Positions 14,963-22,360 of a stretch of DNA of 43,942 bases are shown here, piece after piece (position 1 is the stretch's first letter; each line of letters starts with the position of its first letter). The DNA lies in the NCBI GenBank assembly GCA_903833055.1, contig CAILDU010000148.1, positions 1 to 43,942 on the forward strand, given 5' to 3'. The notes beneath the pieces are model-generated. The model was not told where the DNA came from and ran no database searches. It saw only the letters and a program-made list of their open reading frames with translations. Both the position numbers and the translations under genes were made by a program. The stretch is from an uncultured Verrucomicrobia subdivision 3 bacterium. Its GTDB lineage: Bacteria > Verrucomicrobiota > Verrucomicrobiia > Limisphaerales > UBA11358.

Positions 14963-15487
14963 ATGGCCGCTGCCAATTCCATTTTCCAAAAGTCCAACCG
15001 CAACATCGCCGTCATCGCGGCGGTCGTGTTCATCCTCGACCAGTTCACGAAATGGCTCGTGCTGAACCTGCTCGAAAAAGGCGACGAAAAAATCATCATC
15101 AATGGGTTTTTCAAATTCGTTCACTGGGGCAACACTGGCGCGGCGTGGAGTTTGTTTCGCGGCAATAACGGCGCGCTCGCCTTCGTCGCGCTGCTCGCGT
15201 TTGTCGCACTGTTTCTCACACGGCATCATTTTAATTCCCACACCATTTCCGGCCAGATCGCGTTCGGCCTCATCTTCGGCGGCATCGCTGGCAACCTCAC
15301 CGACCGCCTGCTGCCCAGTCGCCATGAAGTCATTGATTTCATTTACTTTTTTATGCAGCAGCGCGGCGGCGGCGAAATCGGTTTTCCCGCGTTCAACATC
15401 GCTGACACCGCCATCTGCACCGGCGTCGGTTTGATTTTTCTCATCACTTGGCGCAACGAACACGCGCCGAAAATTAGTGGCGAGTGA
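14963..15487 (+). CDS. lspA: lipoprotein signal peptidase II
   Basis: A 174-aa inner-membrane aspartic protease that cleaves the signal peptide of diacylglyceryl-prolipoproteins. It shows the family's four membrane helices and conserved boxes: ILDQFTKWLV near residue 25, HWGNTGAAWSLF, GGIAGNLTDRL...HEVIDFI with the first catalytic Asp, and FPAFNIADTAI with the second. The substrate is likely to include the amidase lipoprotein at 21027. Its stop lies inside the inverted repeat at 15482 that separates it from rluD. The lspA-rluD order is a common pairing, so co-transcription is likely. Confidence 0.96.
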   Translation: MAAANSIFQKSNRNIAVIAAVVFILDQFTKWLVLNLLEKGDEKIIINGFFKFVHWGNTGAAWSLFRGNNGALAFVALLAFVALFLTRHHFNSHTISGQIAFGLIFGGIAGNLTDRLLPSRHEVIDFIYFFMQQRGGGEIGFPAFNIADTAICTGVGLIFLITWRNEHAPKISGE

Positions 15488-15576
15488 CGCGTGACGAGTG
15501 ACATGAAAAAATACCAACCGTCGCCCGCAGCCACTGGCTTGTCACTCATAACTCGTCACTCATAACTTTTCATGTC
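15482..15576. repeat. inverted repeat between lspA and rluD covering both gene ends
   Basis: GAGTGAC-N7-GAGTGAC (15482-15502) faces GTCACTC-N7-GTCACTC (15541-15561), an ~18 of 21 bp stem. Separately, GACATGAAAA (15500-15509) is perfectly complementary to TTTTCATGTC (15567-15576). The second pairing covers the rluD start codon (ATG 15572). The first arm overlaps the lspA stop. There is no T-run, so it is not a classic terminator. It may be a dispersed palindromic repeat or a start-codon-masking structure. Confidence 0.6.
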
Positions 15577-16519
15577 CTCTCGCACCGAAAATTTCACCGT
15601 CGAAGAATCGCTTCCGTCCGAGCGACTCGACATTTTTCTGCGATCCAAATTTCCCGCCGTCTCGCGCGGCGCGATGCAGCGCCTCATCGAGCAAGGCCAC
15701 ATCCGTGTTGATGGCAAAACCGTTAAACCTACGCATTCGCCGCGCGCGGGCGAAAAAGTTGAGATTCATTTTCCCGAACCAAAACCTGCCGCCGCGCAGC
15801 CGGAAGAAATTCCGCTTGATATTTTGTTCGAGGACAAATCGCTGCTCGTCGTCAATAAACCCGCCGGCCTCGTTGTGCATCCCGCCGCCGGTCACGAGGA
15901 ACACACGCTCGTCAACGCCCTACTCCACCATTGCCAAGGTTCGTTGAGCGGCATCGGCGGCGTCGCGCGACCCGGCATCGTCCATAGGCTCGACAAGGAA
16001 ACCAGCGGTTGCCTCGTCGTCGCAAAAAATGACGAGACGCACATTGCGTTGTCGGAACAATTTGCCAATCGCGTGGTGAAAAAAGTTTATCACGCCATCG
16101 TCTGCGGCGAAGTTCCGCGCGACGCGGGCGAGATTCACGCCGCCATCGCGCGCCATCCCACGCATCGCAAACGCATGGCGGTGCAAGATGATTCCGACGG
16201 TCGCGCCGCGCACACGAGCTATCGTGTGTTGGAGAAATTGAAGTGCGCCACCTACGTCGAGGTGCAAATTCACACGGGCCGCACGCATCAGGTTCGCGTG
16301 CATTTCCAGCACCTCGGCCATCCCGTCGTGGGCGATGACACTTACGGCTCGACGAAAAATAAGCGACTGAAAGAACTCGCGAACTACGCCGCGCCGCGCG
16401 TTTTGCTGCACGCGAAGGAATTATCTTTCGTGCATCCGCGCACGCAAAAGCTGGTGAAATTTTCCGCGCCACTGCCGGACGATTTCAAACTCGCGCTGAA
16501 ATTATTAAAGATGAAATAA
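15572..16519 (+). CDS. rluD: 23S rRNA pseudouridine synthase, RluD-type
   Basis: A 315-aa protein. The N-terminal S4 RNA-binding domain (about 17-65, ERLDIFLRSKFPAVSRGAMQ, then IRVDGK) is followed by a RluA-type catalytic domain with LLVVNKPAGLVVHPA, HRLDKETSGCLVVAK (catalytic D141) and HTGRTHQVRVHFQHLGHPVVGD. Length and domain order fit RluD/RluC, which modify helix 69 or other sites of 23S rRNA; I favour RluD. There is no Shine-Dalgarno, and the ATG is inside the inverted repeat. The last 29 codons (HPRTQKLVKFSAPLPDDF...) recur twice downstream at 18535 and 19413. Confidence 0.93.
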   Translation: MSSRTENFTVEESLPSERLDIFLRSKFPAVSRGAMQRLIEQGHIRVDGKTVKPTHSPRAGEKVEIHFPEPKPAAAQPEEIPLDILFEDKSLLVVNKPAGLVVHPAAGHEEHTLVNALLHHCQGSLSGIGGVARPGIVHRLDKETSGCLVVAKNDETHIALSEQFANRVVKKVYHAIVCGEVPRDAGEIHAAIARHPTHRKRMAVQDDSDGRAAHTSYRVLEKLKCATYVEVQIHTGRTHQVRVHFQHLGHPVVGDDTYGSTKNKRLKELANYAAPRVLLHAKELSFVHPRTQKLVKFSAPLPDDFKLALKLLKMK

Positions 16520-16520
16520 T
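16433..16520 (+). repeat. rluD 3'-end repeat, copy 1 (in the intact gene)
   Basis: The last 88 bp of rluD through its TAA. Copy 3 at 19413 aligns without gaps over the full length with about 14 differences. Copy 2 at 18535 aligns over about 68 bp with a one-base insertion. Confidence 0.85.
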
Positions 16521-16634
16521 TCTTGGTTGCCATAATGACATTGCAATGGGGAACCGACCCGCTCAAACTTGTAGCTTGGGCTGACGTGACTCATCAGCTT
16601 TGACCGTTAAATAAAAACTAAAACACGAGCCGCT

Positions 16635-18536
16635 GTGAAGCTCAAAACGCATTCATTTTTCTCTGCCATTATGAATTTTCGCTGGTTAAACGCATTGGTT
16701 TGGGGCAACTCCGTGGCACTCGCCTGGATGTGGGGACTCGGTTTGTTTTTCAGCGTGCAGATGACGTTCATGTTCGGCCTGCAAGGCTTGCTACTGTTCG
16801 CCATTCCGAATGCCGTGGGCCTGATGCTGTTTGGTTTTCTCACGCAGATCGTAGCCAATCGTCATGACGGCGGACGGGAATCGCTGGCAATTTTCTTTGA
16901 TAAATTCGCCAAACCGTTCCGGCTGATTTTTTATCTCTATCAAATCTTGGCGCTCACGCTCACGGTGTTTGCGTTGGCGCGCTATCTGTTCGTGCCGCTG
17001 CAACTCGCGTCCGGCGGACTTTTTGTCATCTACTTGTGCCTGATTGTATTTGTCATTCTCGCGGCGGGTTGTTTGTTCGGCGAAGAATTTGGCATTGAGA
17101 AAATTAAATACAGCCATGCGCTACTCGGCCTGTTACTGCTCGTTTGCGTCGGAATAATTCTGTGCGGCTTGCAACCGTTTCTGCCGGCGAACTTCACTTG
17201 GACCGCGCCATTCCCGAAAGAATGGACCGGCCCGACAATTTACGGTTACGCGATTCCGCTGACGGTCGGCTTGCTGGTTGGGCCGTGGTTGGATTTGCAA
17301 CATTGGCAACGCGCAATTCAAATTCACCGCGAAAACACTTCCATCCGTTTAAGTTATTTTTTTGGCGGCGGCATTTTTTTCCTGATGCTGCTCTTCCACG
17401 GCTGTCTGGCGTTGTGGGTGATGGATAAGCAAGACGCACCGCTGCCCGCCAATGTCGCGCTGGACGGTTTCAAATATGCCCACGATTTAGTGACCCATTA
17501 TTTCATCAACAACTCCGCCGCGTCCGGCTGGATGCCGCTGGCGTATTTTTCGTTCCTTTCGATTTGCGTGCTGACCACGCTGGACAGCGGCTACATCGCG
17601 CTCAAATGGTTTCTCGGCAGCAATGTGGAAAAAAGCCAGAACATGCTTGTCTCGCTCGTTCCCAAACAAATGATCAGCTCGCCGATACCGAGCTTCATGC
17701 TGGTCGGCGTCATCACGCTCGTCGGAATTTTTGCCAAGTTGGAACTGGAATATTTCATGGTCGCCTACGCGTCGTTCTTTGTCGGTTACGCGGCACTGGC
17801 TATCGCCCGCTGCTTTGTGCCGAACTCGCAACAGCCGTTGCCGCAAATCCGCATGATTTCCATGGCCAGCATGTCCATCGTGATTTTTGCGTTTGGTTAT
17901 CTCAACAGCCAGACGCCGCTGCTTTTTTTAGGTTCGTTGCTCCCGCTGATTTACGGCAGTTGGCTTGTGTTTAACACCGACCTGCTGCGCGTCGCCACCG
18001 AGAAAGCCAGCGAAGTGATTGAAGCCGCCGCCGAAATTCCCGCCATCCGCGCGCTGACCCATGCGACCGCCGCCGTGACAAATTCGGAAGTCAAAGCGCC
18101 GGCGGACACTCACGCGCTCGCCGGTCATTTCGAGGGCAAATGGTTTGTCTATTCCATGTTCGCCACTTACGCCGATACCAACTCCGTCGGCAATGTTTAC
18201 TTCGGTATGTATCCAATGTTCGTGGGCAAAACGCGCGAATTATTTTTCAACGCCACGATGCCGAACTTCGATCTCAAAACCACGACGTTTTACATTTTGA
18301 CCCGCAGCTTTGAACACAAATTTATTCGCGAAGCCCGCGAGTTCGACACCATCACCGTGAAAATCCGCATCGCCGAATACAACCGAAAATTCTGCACGCT
18401 CGAACATCAAATCTTCAATTCCGAACACGCCCTGCTGGGCAAAGGCAAGCAATCGCTTTTGTTCGTTTCATCCAAAGATTTCAGCCTGCTCGACATTCCG
18501 CCGGAAGTTTACACCTCGTTCATCCGCTACGCTTAA
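16635..18536 (+). CDS. transporter-like membrane protein fused to a hotdog thioesterase domain
   Basis: A 633-aa protein (GTG 16635, or ATG 16671). Residues ~15-455 carry about 12 membrane helices. A TM8-like segment (LSICVLTTLDSGYIALKWF) recalls the 'TaDS' region of sodium:solute symporters, so an SSS/APC-type transporter fold is likely. After a helical linker (ATEKASEVIEAAAE), residues ~495-630 form a hotdog domain: FATYADTNSVGNVYFGMYP, then VGKTRELFF, a middle FYILTRSFEHKF, and a C-terminal GKGKQSLLFV. The 'ETNxVGNVYF...Y...G..RE.F' pattern is that of CalE7/DynE7-type thioesterases of enediyne and polyene synthesis. The Asn and Arg believed to matter there appear kept. Cargo unknown; a polyketide- or fatty-acyl-linked role is inference. 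It sits between two copies of the rluD tail. Confidence 0.75.
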   Translation: MKLKTHSFFSAIMNFRWLNALVWGNSVALAWMWGLGLFFSVQMTFMFGLQGLLLFAIPNAVGLMLFGFLTQIVANRHDGGRESLAIFFDKFAKPFRLIFYLYQILALTLTVFALARYLFVPLQLASGGLFVIYLCLIVFVILAAGCLFGEEFGIEKIKYSHALLGLLLLVCVGIILCGLQPFLPANFTWTAPFPKEWTGPTIYGYAIPLTVGLLVGPWLDLQHWQRAIQIHRENTSIRLSYFFGGGIFFLMLLFHGCLALWVMDKQDAPLPANVALDGFKYAHDLVTHYFINNSAASGWMPLAYFSFLSICVLTTLDSGYIALKWFLGSNVEKSQNMLVSLVPKQMISSPIPSFMLVGVITLVGIFAKLELEYFMVAYASFFVGYAALAIARCFVPNSQQPLPQIRMISMASMSIVIFAFGYLNSQTPLLFLGSLLPLIYGSWLVFNTDLLRVATEKASEVIEAAAEIPAIRALTHATAAVTNSEVKAPADTHALAGHFEGKWFVYSMFATYADTNSVGNVYFGMYPMFVGKTRELFFNATMPNFDLKTTTFYILTRSFEHKFIREAREFDTITVKIRIAEYNRKFCTLEHQIFNSEHALLGKGKQSLLFVSSKDFSLLDIPPEVYTSFIRYA

Positions 18537-18604
18537 AAGTTTTCCGCCCCGCTTGCCGGACGATTTCAAGCTCGCGCTGAAATTGTTGCGGGTGAAAAAG
18601 TAAT
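18535..18604 (+). repeat. rluD 3'-end repeat, copy 2
   Basis: Starts at the stop codon of the transporter fusion gene. TTTTCCGCCCCGCTTGCCGG, ATTTCAAGCTCGCGCTGAAA and GCGGGTGAAA match the rluD tail, with one extra base in CCCCGCTTG that shifts the frame. It is closer to copy 3 than to rluD itself. The preceding CATCCGC-TACGC at the transporter's 3' end also resembles the repeat start, with a short gap. Confidence 0.7.
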
Positions 18605-18612
18605 CGTGCTGT

Positions 18613-19167
18613 TCACGAAACCAGCCGCCATTCGGATTCCAAACCACGCCGCTGAATCCATTCGTTCAAAGCCGTTCGATCCAGTTGCTCGCCTGAAACC
18701 GCAAGGATGGCGCGGATGTCGCGCAGATGTTTTTCGGCGCGGCCTTCACGATAGTATTCCAGCTTCCGCACGATGACATATTCCGGCGGCGCGAGCATGA
18801 TGGTTTCGCCCTCATATTCCACCGCACGTTTGCCGCGAAACGCCCAAGCATTCAATTCGTCGCGCCCAGTCGGATACATATCGGCTTTGAAGCCGGTGTC
18901 GCGGTGGATGAGATTGAAATGACCGTGCTGTTCCCGCGCCGTTTCGGCCAAGATGGTTTCCAGCGGCGGCAGATAAAATTCTTTTTCGGGGAAAACCGTG
19001 AGCAGCTTCTGAATGTCATTGGCATTTAGAAAAACAATGCAGTCCACATCATGCGTGAGGCGGGGTTCGCCGTAGAAAATGGCGGCCACACTGCCGCTGA
19101 CCACATAACGGATGCCCGCGCGGTTCAGCGGTCGCACAAAAAGCAGGAACAATTCAAGATCGGGCAT
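18613..19167 (-). CDS. nucleotidyltransferase-fold protein (toxin-like)
   Basis: A 184-aa protein with the polymerase-beta/MNT signature: RYVVSGSVAAIFYGEPRLTHDVDCIVFL holds the GS motif and the hD-x-D pair (about residues 20-45). The downstream FKADMYPTG supplies the third acidic position. LAPPEYVIVRKLEYYREG and KHLRDIRAIL match the helical part seen in AbiEii/MenT-like and 'nucleotidyl transferase' defence toxins. Its start overlaps the end of the small gene at 19154 by 14 bp, so the two form one operon. The nucleotidyltransferase-plus-small-partner arrangement suits a toxin-antitoxin or abortive-infection pair. Activity and target are unknown. It lies between rluD-tail copies 2 and 3. Confidence 0.8.
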   Translation of the reverse strand: MPDLELFLLFVRPLNRAGIRYVVSGSVAAIFYGEPRLTHDVDCIVFLNANDIQKLLTVFPEKEFYLPPLETILAETAREQHGHFNLIHRDTGFKADMYPTGRDELNAWAFRGKRAVEYEGETIMLAPPEYVIVRKLEYYREGRAEKHLRDIRAILAVSGEQLDRTALNEWIQRRGLESEWRLVS

Positions 19168-19357
19168 GGCTGAAAATCCGGCGCACCTCGTCGTCCAGGC
19201 GCGGCTCCGGCCAGTCGGGATGCTGGCTGCGCAAGCCCGCCGCTTTCATTTTGCGCGCCGACCAGTAGAGCCGCTCGGCCAGTTGCAGCCGCCGCGCGCC
19301 GGTCATGGCGCGCAACGCCGCAAACTGTTCGGGACTGGTCTGCTCATCCGTCAGCAT
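19154..19357 (-). CDS. small partner of the nucleotidyltransferase (antitoxin-like)
   Basis: A 67-aa, mostly helical, charged protein: SPEQFAALRAMTGARRLQLA followed by ERLYWSARKMKAAGLRSQHP, then EVRRIFSHA. The pattern 'l..m....R..lae.ly..ar......lr..hP......v...' is typical of small proteins found next to nucleotidyltransferases in this phylum. It is first in the operon and overlaps the second gene, the usual antitoxin-first order. No DNA-binding motif is evident. Confidence 0.7.
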   Translation of the reverse strand: MLTDEQTSPEQFAALRAMTGARRLQLAERLYWSARKMKAAGLRSQHPDWPEPRLDDEVRRIFSHARS

Positions 19358-19412
19358 GAAATCATCATGCGCCAGAAAAATGATTCGTGCAAGCGCCGGG
19401 CTTTTGTTGTTT

Positions 19413-19500
19413 CATCCGCGCACGCAGAAGCCGTTGAAATTTTCCGCCCCGTTGCCGGATGATTTTAAGCTCGCGCTGAAATTACTGCGGGTGAAATAAT
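19413..19500 (+). repeat. rluD 3'-end repeat, copy 3
   Basis: CATCCGCGCACGCAGAAG through GTGAAATAAT aligns with 16433-16520 without gaps, about 74 of 88 bases identical. It still encodes HPRTQKPLKFSAPLPDDF...LLRVK and a TAA stop. It has no gene of its own, being the detached tail of an rluD-like gene. It lies between the antitoxin-like gene and the AT-rich ORF at 19515. Confidence 0.85.
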
Positions 19501-19514
19501 AGAAAATAAATCCA

Positions 19515-20093
19515 ATGGAAAATCCTGGAGAAACTCTTGTAGGCGACTATTTAAGATTCGTTCTTGAATGCGACTTTGTTGATTTCAACGTTTACACAAA
19601 AACCGTTCAGGGGGAAATAGACGTGATTGGCATCAACAACACGACAAAGCACGTTTACATTTGCGAGGTGGTTACGCATTTGGCAACTGGTATGCAATAT
19701 ACGAAGGATAAAAGGCCAGATACTGGAGATCGCCTAGCGAGAAAATTTATAAAGGATATTGATTACGGCAAAGTGGCGTTTGAGGGATATGCAAAAACCT
19801 ATATGTTTTGGTCGCCAGTAGTTAAACCTTCAAATGGTAAAGTTGAATACAACCAGTTTCTTCATTTGCAGCAGGCTGTTGATGAAGTAAAGAAAGCGAC
19901 AGGCATTGAGATTAAACGAATCATCAATGAAGATTACGTCAAGGCGATCAATGACCTGCGGGATTTTGCTCAAAAAGAAACCAAGGAATTAAAATCGCCG
20001 ATCATGCGATTTTTACAGATAGAGCATTACGCCACACACAATCTCAAACGCCTCAAGAAAACTAGGTTCATCACCCCGCCGTCAGCCGGATGA
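19515..20093 (+). CDS. possible PD-(D/E)XK-like nuclease, AT-rich
   Basis: A 192-aa ORF. The N-terminal GEIDVIGINNTTKHVYICEV has the 'E..D......h..cE' spacing of the PD-(D/E)XK core seen in restriction-like and Mrr-like enzymes. However, the second motif reads EVVTHL, not ExK, so the catalytic Lys is missing or moved. Then LARKFIKDIDYGKVAFEGYAKTYMFWSP and a helical C-terminus (VDEVKKATGIEIKRIINEDY). It is visibly AT-richer than both neighbours. Its last 23 bp overlap the end of the convergent epimerase gene, so the C-terminus (ITPPSAG) may be borrowed. A recently gained defence-type gene is plausible. Confidence 0.55.
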   Translation: MENPGETLVGDYLRFVLECDFVDFNVYTKTVQGEIDVIGINNTTKHVYICEVVTHLATGMQYTKDKRPDTGDRLARKFIKDIDYGKVAFEGYAKTYMFWSPVVKPSNGKVEYNQFLHLQQAVDEVKKATGIEIKRIINEDYVKAINDLRDFAQKETKELKSPIMRFLQIEHYATHNLKRLKKTRFITPPSAG

Positions 20094-21030
20094 TTTCGCG
20101 GAGCGTCGTCTGCGGTTTGAAGTTCACGCAGCGTTCCAATTTTTCCACCAGCGGTTTGCGGCGGCGCATATCGTCAAAGCCCGGCGCGTAAGCCTGATCG
20201 TAGGGAATCAATTCGATTTGCGACTTTGAATCAAGCGTAGCCACGACGAGCTTGGCCAATTCTAAAATGGAAATTTCTTCCGTGCCGCCGATGTTGAAAA
20301 TTTCGCCACGCGCCGCATCGTTTTTCTGCAATCGCACCAAGGCTTCCACGACATCGTGGACGAGACAGAAGCAACGGGATTGCGCGCCGTCGCCAAATAC
20401 TTTCAGCGGCTCGTTGTTTTTCGCGGCGGAAATGAAGCGCGGCAAAACCATGCCGTAACGTCCGGTTTGTCTTGGCCCAACCGTGTTAAAAAGCCGCGCG
20501 ATGGTCACGGGCAAATTCTTCTCGCGCGCGTAGGCGAGCGCGAGAAATTCGTCCGTGAGCTTCGAGCACGCGTAACTCCAGCGCGATTGTCCAGGCGGCC
20601 CGATGAGCAAATCGTCGTCCTCGCTAAATTCCGGTTTCGCGCTCTTGCCATAAACTTCCGAAGTGGAAGTGAATAAAATCGGCGTTGAATTTTTCGCCGC
20701 CGCGCGCAGCAAAATTTGCGTCTCATTGAAACTCGCTTCCAAAACGTGCAACGCAGATTTCACGACCAGTTCCACGCCAACAGTCGCCGCAAGGTGAAAA
20801 ATAAATTCTGAATTTGCCGCGAGTTCCGGCAATTCCGCGAAGGCGGAAATCTTGGTCTGAATAAAACGGAAGTTTTTATTTTGCGCCACAGCACGCAAAT
20901 TGTCCCGGCTGCCGGTGGATAAATCGTCAATGACGACAACGCTTTTACCATCTTTCAACAATCGTTCCACCAAGTGCGCGCCGATAAAACCCGCGCCGCC
21001 GGTGACCAAAATATGTTTTCCATTTTTCAT
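20071..21030 (-). CDS. NAD-dependent sugar-nucleotide epimerase/dehydratase
   Basis: A 319-aa extended short-chain dehydrogenase. HILVTGGAGFIGAHLVERLL gives the GxxGxxG NAD site at the N-terminus. VIDDLSTGSRDNL contains the adenine-ribose Asp. FTSTSEVYGKS supplies Ser/Thr, and SYACSKLTDEF is the catalytic YxxxK. RLFNTVGPRQTGRYGMVLP and FGDGAQSRCF-LVHDVVEAL are typical of GalE/UDP-glucuronate decarboxylase-type enzymes of cell-surface sugar supply; the substrate cannot be chosen by eye. Its ATG overlaps the stop of the amidase gene by 4 bases (ATGA), so the two are co-translated. It converges with the ORF at 19515. Confidence 0.9.
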   Translation of the reverse strand: MKNGKHILVTGGAGFIGAHLVERLLKDGKSVVVIDDLSTGSRDNLRAVAQNKNFRFIQTKISAFAELPELAANSEFIFHLAATVGVELVVKSALHVLEASFNETQILLRAAAKNSTPILFTSTSEVYGKSAKPEFSEDDDLLIGPPGQSRWSYACSKLTDEFLALAYAREKNLPVTIARLFNTVGPRQTGRYGMVLPRFISAAKNNEPLKVFGDGAQSRCFCLVHDVVEALVRLQKNDAARGEIFNIGGTEEISILELAKLVVATLDSKSQIELIPYDQAYAPGFDDMRRRKPLVEKLERCVNFKPQTTLREIIRLTAG

Positions 21031-22175
21031 TTAAGTGCGTTCGCCACGGCTTCCGCCAGTTTCTCGCGAAATTCGGCGCTTTCAATTTTTTCCGTCTCAC
21101 GCGTGTTGGAAAGATAGCCACCTTCAATCAAAACCGCCGGACGCCTTTGGCCGAGCAGCACGCCCATGAACCGCGCGCGCCGGATGCCGCGATCTTCCTC
21201 GCCGCTCGCGTGCAAGACCGCCGCATGCAGCCGGACGGCGAATTGTAAATTTTCCACATCGAAAGCATTATTCGGATAATGGTCGCTCCACAAATCGCTG
21301 TAGCCGCGCGTGAGTGTGGAAGGCATTCCGCTCGGCGTCAGGCAATACGTTTCGAGGCCGTTCTGAATTTTGTCCGGCGCGGCGGAATTGAAATGCAGAC
21401 TGACAAATAAATCCGCATGATGCGCCTCGGCAAAGTTGACGCGATTGGAAAGCGCGAGGTCGGAATCATTCGTGCGCGTCAGAAAAACTTTCCATCCGTT
21501 CGTCGCGAGCAGCGTCTGAATACGCCGCGCCCAGTCGAGCGTAAATTCTTTTTCAAATCGTCCGTCCGTCAAACTGTGCGTGCCGACATTTGCGCCGCCA
21601 TGGCCGGGATCGAGCACGAGCACACGATTGGTTCCAAAGGCCAACGGTTCGTCGAGCAACAACGGCTCCAGATTTTTTTGCAAATCGAGACCGTAAACGA
21701 AAATCTGGTCGTCAATGATTTCGGGCGCAAAACCGAGGTGCATTGTCAGACCATTCCAACTCGCCTCGCGGCTGCCGATTTCCAAAATCATTGTGCCGTG
21801 GTGCGAACTAATGGAATAGCTGGCGACCGGAGAATTAGAAATTTTGCGCGGCGCGGCGAGTTTATTTTCCACCGCCCAACGGTCGAGCGAAGTCCAAGTC
21901 AAAATGGGCGCGGGTGGAGAAACTTTTTGCGGCGACGAAATCGGATGAACGGCTGGCGCAGAAATCGTTTTGACAACGGAGTGCGGCGGCAGATTTTTGG
22001 ACGGATTCCTTTTTACCAGCGCGGGCTGGACGACCTCATTCGTCAGCGACCATTCGCGTGGGGGTGGCTGCGCTTCCGAACCTTGATAAACGCTGTTGCA
22101 GCCCGTGAGGAGCAGCAGCATTCCGCCAAAAATGATTCCCGCAAATTTGAACACGCGCCAATTGTGCGGAAGCAA
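21027..22175 (-). CDS. N-acetylmuramoyl-L-alanine amidase (Amidase_3), lipoprotein
   Basis: A 382-aa protein. GGMLLLLTGC near residues 18-26 is a lipobox, so it is a predicted lipoprotein processed by LspA. A Pro-rich linker (about 30-90) precedes a beta-rich region. The zinc amidase domain (about 185-380) has VLVLDPGHGGANVGT (first His), RFEKEFTLD (Glu), DLFVSLHFNSAAP (second His) and PAVLIEGGYLSN (catalytic Glu). It would cut the peptide from MurNAc in peptidoglycan. The TTG at 22175 or GTG at 22154 are both possible starts; neither has a clear ribosome site. It diverges from holB and is coupled to the epimerase. Confidence 0.9.
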   Translation of the reverse strand: MLPHNWRVFKFAGIIFGGMLLLLTGCNSVYQGSEAQPPPREWSLTNEVVQPALVKRNPSKNLPPHSVVKTISAPAVHPISSPQKVSPPAPILTWTSLDRWAVENKLAAPRKISNSPVASYSISSHHGTMILEIGSREASWNGLTMHLGFAPEIIDDQIFVYGLDLQKNLEPLLLDEPLAFGTNRVLVLDPGHGGANVGTHSLTDGRFEKEFTLDWARRIQTLLATNGWKVFLTRTNDSDLALSNRVNFAEAHHADLFVSLHFNSAAPDKIQNGLETYCLTPSGMPSTLTRGYSDLWSDHYPNNAFDVENLQFAVRLHAAVLHASGEEDRGIRRARFMGVLLGQRRPAVLIEGGYLSNTRETEKIESAEFREKLAEAVANALK

Positions 22176-22360
22176 AATGCGGACTCAAGCTGTTTCAGAT
22201 TTTTTTCGTAAAAACAATTTTACCAGTTTGCCGGCCGCTCGAAACACCGGCTTGACGGACATTGACCGGACGTGCAACATCGCTTGTATTCATGGTGTTA
22301 AAGTGCGATTTGTGTCGGACGGCAAACGCCGGTCGCCAGCCGCACTTTCAAAAAATCGCA

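Noticed and set aside
15503-15565. 20-codon ORF MKKYQPSP... between lspA and rluD
   Set aside because: No ribosome site, and it lies wholly inside the inverted repeat; probably chance.
15912-16472. 186-aa minus ORF opposite rluD
   Set aside because: Arg-rich shadow of a conserved gene in GC-rich DNA.
19305-19499. 64-aa ORF containing HPRTQKPLKFSAPLPDDF
   Set aside because: Not an independent gene; its C-terminal half is the detached rluD tail (copy 3) and its first half is antisense to the antitoxin-like gene.
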